A DNA stretch of 64,000 nucleotides from Lithospermum erythrorhizon (lineage: Eukaryota; Streptophyta; Magnoliopsida; Boraginales; Boraginaceae): contig JADFUC010001231.1 of NCBI GenBank assembly GCA_019722365.1, positions 1 to 64,000 of the forward strand, written 5' to 3'. How positions within the stretch are numbered: the first letter of the stretch is position 1; each line of letters starts with the position of its first letter. The notes below the pieces were generated by a model. It did no database searches and was not told where the DNA came from. It saw only the letters and a program-made list of their open reading frames with translations. The translations under genes and the position numbers were made by a program. Shown here piece after piece: positions 61,259 through 64,000 of this stretch.

Positions 61259-61753
61259 CAAAGAATATGTCAATTATGGTAATGATGAAGTAGGGCTTTT
61301 GCGAAGATGAAACTAGGTCGGCCATTGTTTAATCTTCTTAGGTGCCAAAGGACATAAGATAAGAAACATGACAAGAAAGACGTAGTTTTTCCCTACCAAT
61401 GTCGTTTTGGTCGAGCTTGTTACACCGATTTTGTCTTATATGGTTTAATGTGGTTTGCAAGATACTATGCTCAATTTGAGATCTACGCAATGTTCACACA
61501 ATGAATACCGACTATCAATTATCAAATAAGACATAGGTAATCATCAATTTATCTCAAATATTAACACAATTATTGTAATATATTATCCAAATTGACATAA
61601 CCGTTAAACTAGCATGATAGCGTGAGTGGTAGTTATAAGCATTTGGGGACTAAAGTATAATTGGATGTAAATTTTTTGGAGTCTAATATAGTACTGATTA
61701 TTCGTATTTCTTACAGCACTGTATAAATATATTGCAAAAAAATGAGGAAAAAG
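61259..61753. other. Intergenic stretch
   Basis: AT-rich non-coding sequence, no features recognised. Confidence 0.4.
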
Positions 61754-61759
61754 AAAAAA
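61754..61759 (-). terminator. RNA polymerase III terminator of tRNA-His
   Basis: Six Ts on the minus strand, six bases past the tRNA 3' end. Confidence 0.8.
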
Positions 61760-61765
61760 GGAAGT

Positions 61766-61836
61766 GTGGCTGCTGGGATTCGAGCCCAGGTCTCCACGGC
61801 CACAACGTGGAATTCTAACCACTAAACTACAGCCAC
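61766..61836 (-). tRNA. tRNA-His (anticodon GTG)
   Basis: The minus strand folds into a full cloverleaf. Acceptor GTGGCTG pairs with CAGCCAC. The D arm carries the A box (TAGTTTAGTGGTTAGAAT). The anticodon stem CCACG/CGTGG encloses TTGTGGC with anticodon GTG. The T arm GGGCTCGAATCCC carries the B box. No intron. It decodes histidine codons in cytosolic translation; the GTTTAGTGG D-arm form and the T-run behind it indicate a nuclear gene. No CCA is encoded. Confidence 0.95.
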
Positions 61837-62435
61837 TTGATGTTGGGATGTCACCTAGCAATGCTACTTATCACCAACTGTTCATTGAGGAGAGCTGAAA
61901 TGTTGTAAGAAAATACTGGTATGCTTACTATAATTGTCACAAAAACATAATGCGACCATCAGTATAAAATTTGAGATTCATTTCATGAGAGTAGCTTTAT
62001 GATGTAAAGCTCCATCTCTTATGGTTCCTGATCGATATACTCTTCGGCATCATTACAACAACATATATATCAACCAACACAAACAAACCAACCATCATCT
62101 CACCCTGAAGAATGCTGGTTGCAAGGCTTTTAGGGACGGAGGGAGTACTAGTCTGCGGAGAATGCCGGATAATACAAATGCTTACCTCCTGAATCCTAAT
62201 GTCCAACAAACAAACAAAAAATTATATAAGGGCAATATACTCATCAAATTAGTATCATCCCCATTTCACTTTGCAGAACTATATCTCAACCTGCTATACA
62301 CTAATCAAACTAATGTTCTGCAAATAATTCATATGCAACTTCCTTGTATGCTTATTGATTTACATTACTAATTTGAATTTGATTTTCAAGGTAATGCATA
62401 ATAATTTGTATAGTAAGGGTTATTTCGGAGAAGTC
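61837..62435. other. Spacer between tRNA-His and the PPR gene
   Basis: Contains one orphan Stowaway-like end (GGGACGGAGGGAGTACTA at about 62133). The right part is likely the 3' untranslated region of the minus-strand PPR gene. Confidence 0.45.
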
Positions 62436-63722
62436 TCATTCCTTCACAACTCTCATTCTTCTGCGATCCCTGGTCGCCATCTTCTCTCCATATCTTTCAA
62501 ATATATCTGCCACGTCAAACGATCCAACCTCCCTCAATCTCTTTGCCATTACTTCAAACATAACCACGCCTTCCTCATTTGAGAAATAATGCAGAAACTT
62601 ATTGTAATCAAACCTTGGCACTTCTTGTCCTCTGTTCACGACTCTCTCAACATACTTTGTTGCCTCCAATGACTTCCCTGCCTTGATCAAACCTCCTATA
62701 AATATGGTATCAAAATTCACCAATGGATCCTCTCCTTTTCTTCCTCTTCTTCCTAAATGTCCTTGCAACAACATGATATAAGTATGCATTGTAGGCTCAC
62801 ACCCTCTCTTTATCATCTCTCTGAACACTTTCGTTGCTTCACTCGCCTTTTTCAACTTCAAAAGCCCTTTGATCATGCCATGGTACACACTTATATCAGG
62901 ACTTTCAATCCCCTCTACAGTCTTATACGCCTCATTCACTCTGCCTCTGCTTATGAGCCCATAAACAATGGATGCCAATGTTGCACTATCGGCCTCAATT
63001 CCCCTACTCTGCATTTCATCTAGTAGCACACGACTCTCACCAAGCTTACCCTTCTTGCACAACCACTTGATCACAAGGCTGTAAGATGACAACCTCAGGT
63101 TATCCATCCTCTTCAACCTCATTGACTGAAGGAGCTTCACGGCTTCACCGTAACAATTATTCTTGAACAAACTTTCCATCAATATCTCAACCACATCAAT
63201 CTTAGGCTCAAACCCCTCATCTACCATTAGATTCCATATCTTTGAAGCTTCAATTACATCACCAACATCGCAGAAACCATATACTAACCACTTATAAGTT
63301 ATTCCATTAGGCCGAATCACATCCTTCAACTTCACAACAACATGATTAGCCTCACTAACAAGCTTAGACTTGCACAAAGCCTCAACAAATTGAGTGAAGA
63401 TGTGAAATTTATAGACAGGTTTCCATGAATACGGGAATCGGTTGCATACCTGGAGGAAAAATTCGTGGGTGAGGTCGAAGTCTACACTGGAAAGGTTGTT
63501 CTTGAGTTTTTGGTCTGAGGAATTATGTTGTTGGTAAAGGATTGTACAGACTCTGATGAGGTGGGATTGGTTGACTGGAATAATGGAGCGGGAGGGGCCA
63601 GGATGCGGATGAGGCGGAGTTAAATGTTTGACAGTTGTGGTGGCCACACCAGTGGTTAAGTTTCTTAGGTGGCGGCAGAGGGAAAGGAGACAAAGCTGGG
63701 TTTTGGTTTTCAAAAGCTGCAT
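62436..63722 (-). CDS. P-type pentatricopeptide repeat (PPR) protein, probably mitochondrial
   Basis: Intact intronless gene of 428 residues. PPR proteins bind organelle RNA, usually one base per ~35-residue helical repeat, to stabilise, splice or translate it. Repeats visible: about residues 138-173 (PNGITYKWLVYGFCDVGDVI... to GFEP), 174-209, 210-245 (SYSLVIKWLCKKGKLGESRV...), 246-275, 276-310 (DISVYHGMIKGLLKLKKASE... to RGCEP), 311-330 and about 337-370 (DTIFIGGLIKAGKSLEATKY). There is no E, E+ or DYW tail, so it is P-class. The first 35 residues are rich in K, R, S, T and L with no acidic residues (MQLLKTKTQLCLLSLCRHLR), fitting a mitochondrial targeting peptide. The ATG at 63722 is the first in frame and gives this presequence. 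The C-terminus is basic (ATRDRRRMRVVKE). Target RNA unknown. Confidence 0.93.
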   Translation of the reverse strand: MQLLKTKTQLCLLSLCRHLRNLTTGVATTTVKHLTPPHPHPGPSRSIIPVNQSHLIRVCTILYQQHNSSDQKLKNNLSSVDFDLTHEFFLQVCNRFPYSWKPVYKFHIFTQFVEALCKSKLVSEANHVVVKLKDVIRPNGITYKWLVYGFCDVGDVIEASKIWNLMVDEGFEPKIDVVEILMESLFKNNCYGEAVKLLQSMRLKRMDNLRLSSYSLVIKWLCKKGKLGESRVLLDEMQSRGIEADSATLASIVYGLISRGRVNEAYKTVEGIESPDISVYHGMIKGLLKLKKASEATKVFREMIKRGCEPTMHTYIMLLQGHLGRRGRKGEDPLVNFDTIFIGGLIKAGKSLEATKYVERVVNRGQEVPRFDYNKFLHYFSNEEGVVMFEVMAKRLREVGSFDVADIFERYGEKMATRDRRRMRVVKE

Positions 63723-64000
63723 CAGGATGGAATTTTTTGGTCACCGAAAGATCATCAGTTCTTATCAAGACATCAGAATCGACATCTTAATAACTGGCGA
63801 GAATCATACAGTTACTTGTTCTACGATGTTTAGTTTGAACTTCTAAAGCTAAAACAACTATTAAAAAGGTACTATAAAATGAGAGAATGCAAGAGTGAAA
63901 TGAAGCAAACAGCAATCTAGGAAAACAATAGCAGAAGTCCTTCGATTTGCAATTGTAGAACAGTTGTTAAGCTGAAACACCAACTACCTGACATTAAAAT
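63723..64000. other. Promoter side of the PPR gene
   Basis: Probably the leader and proximal promoter of the minus-strand PPR gene. No clear TATA box assigned and no other feature seen. Confidence 0.4.

Noticed and set aside
1..64000. CRISPR array, bacterial operon, phage or defence system
   Set aside because: The sequence is plant nuclear in character throughout; no regularly spaced identical repeats and no bacterial gene organisation.

Overview
The window looks like nuclear DNA of a eudicot plant. It is AT-rich, with long non-coding tracts, GT-AG introns, many Stowaway-type MITEs, LINE and LTR-retrotransposon remains, a plant phospholipase D (delta-type) gene body, an ARID-HMG gene, a DUF295 F-box gene, a P-type PPR gene, a MIR394 hairpin and a nuclear tRNA-His. 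The species cannot be named from the sequence alone.

Layout, left to right. 1-2931: body and tail of a decayed LINE (RT and zf-RVT domains, + strand). 3311-4811: last exons of an unrecognised + strand gene. 6892-13293: an 11-exon PLD-delta-like gene whose exons 5-8 read cleanly, while the other exons outside exon 1 carry small indels, stops or altered splice sites, and both HKD catalytic motifs are broken. 14006-14077: a degenerate tRNA-Arg(ACG). 14460-15400: a tandem array. 17023-20380 (- strand): an ARID-HMG gene in which a P/T/S-rich tandem repeat sits between the conserved IDAKFDGGY segment and the HMG box, again with frame breaks. 20.4-24.7 kb: AT-rich DNA with MITEs. 24.7-29.4 kb: two related LTR-like blocks. 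29.4-33.3 kb: MITEs and a LINE scrap. 33312-34511 (- strand): intact F-box/DUF295 gene. 37758-46745: LTR retrotransposon with ~3.2 kb LTRs and an internal part lacking recognisable gag-pol. 46.75-47.88 kb: unexplained GC-richer block. 49083-51274: a ~2.2 kb near-continuous palindrome, followed by a tandem-repeat block resembling CACTA subterminal DNA. 52609-53515: hAT-type element with a perfect 8-bp target duplication and a nested Stowaway MITE. 55.8-56.3 kb: a promoter-like leader with a broken small gene. 58960-59062: MIR394. 60324-61258: second hAT-like element. 61766-61836 (- strand): tRNA-His(GTG). 62436-63722 (- strand): intact PPR gene.

These genes do not form one pathway; this is an ordinary gene-poor plant region. 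The F-box, PPR, MIR394 and tRNA-His loci look functional. The PLD and ARID-HMG loci share the same kind of lesion (1-2 base indels inside otherwise well conserved exons). That means either real pseudogenes or local consensus errors, and this is the most important point to settle before using the annotation. The most unusual structure is the palindrome at 49.1-51.3 kb.
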